This document shows positions 6,398 to 6,549 of a stretch of DNA of 6,549 bases, one piece after another. The position numbers and the translations under genes were made by a program. The notes beneath the pieces are model-generated. The model had not been told where the DNA came from. It worked only from the letters and a program-made list of their open reading frames with translations, and searched no databases. The stretch is from contig CAIODE010000220.1 in NCBI GenBank assembly GCA_903856875.1, positions 1-6,549 on the forward strand. The letters run 5' to 3'. The DNA comes from an uncultured Burkholderiales bacterium. GTDB lineage: Bacteria; Pseudomonadota; Gammaproteobacteria; Burkholderiales; Burkholderiaceae_C. Position 1 is the stretch's first letter; each line of letters begins with the position of its first letter.

Positions 6398-6549
6398 ATG
6401 TCCTTAACCGCACTCGACATCGACCGGATTGCCAATTTGGCACGGTTAGAGCTTCCGCCCGAGGAGGGCCAACGCATGTTGGACCAAATCAACGGCTTTT
6501 TCAGCATAGTGGAAGCCATGCGCGCTGTGGACACCACCGGCGTTGAGCC
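6398..6549 (+). CDS. gatC: Aspartyl/glutamyl-tRNA amidotransferase subunit C, 5' part only
   Basis: The frame is open from ATG 6398 to the window end and encodes 50 full codons of a protein usually about 95-100 residues long. The sequence begins [19 protein letters not shown], followed by [22 protein letters not shown] and VDTTGVE. This matches the GatC pattern IAxLARLxL, then a helical linker, then VDTxGVEP. GatC stabilises GatA and GatB in the complex that amidates misacylated Asp-tRNA(Asn) and/or Glu-tRNA(Gln). The ribosome site is weak (GAG, 9 nt upstream). It diverges from mreB across about 200 bp; gatA and gatB are expected beyond the right edge but cannot be seen. Confidence 0.93.
   Translation, partial: MSLTALDIDRIANLARLELPPEEGQRMLDQINGFFSIVEAMRAVDTTGVE

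Overview
The window looks like an ordinary chromosome segment from a betaproteobacterium, most likely a Burkholderiales/Comamonadaceae-type organism of moderate GC content. The reasons are the MreB, MreC, MreD and PBP2 sequences, the mreB/gatC divergence, and an orphan Bug/TctC-type solute-binding protein, a family greatly expanded in that group. The genus is inference only; no rRNA or other species marker is present.

Layout, left to right. Positions 1-38 are the 3' part of a tRNA gene on the + strand, cut by the window edge. Positions 39-268 are an AT-rich intergenic stretch with a candidate promoter, two inverted repeats and a hairpin. A two-gene + strand operon follows: a small single-domain cupin (269-739), overlapped by 8 nt by a periplasmic Bug/TctC-family binding protein (732-1727). 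It meets tail-to-tail, with only 14 bp between, the end of a - strand rod-shape operon. That operon reads mreB (6197-5154), mreC (5139-4258), mreD (4261-3740), mrdA/PBP2 (3736-1742), with very tight junctions. A 200-bp divergent intergenic region (6198-6397) separates mreB from the start of gatC on the + strand (6398 to the window end, partial).

How the genes work together. MreB (cytoplasmic actin-like filament), MreC and MreD (inner-membrane scaffold) and PBP2 (periplasmic transpeptidase) are core components of the elongasome, which builds the lateral peptidoglycan wall. RodA, the glycosyltransferase partner that often follows mrdA, is not here: the operon ends at mrdA against the cupin/Bug pair. 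GatC is the small subunit of the GatCAB tRNA-dependent amidotransferase and is functionally separate. The cupin/Bug pair is probably a small uptake, sensing or metabolic module for an unknown organic acid; its substrate cannot be read from the sequence.

I see no mobile element, CRISPR array, phage gene or clearly novel multi-gene system. The points most worth a second look are: apparent loss of most zinc-site ligands in PBP2; a spaced 10-bp inverted repeat across the cupin/Bug promoter region; three copies of a 9-mer between mreB and gatC; hairpins at the mreB stop and in the gatC and mreB leaders; a G8 run inside mreC; and the missing rodA.
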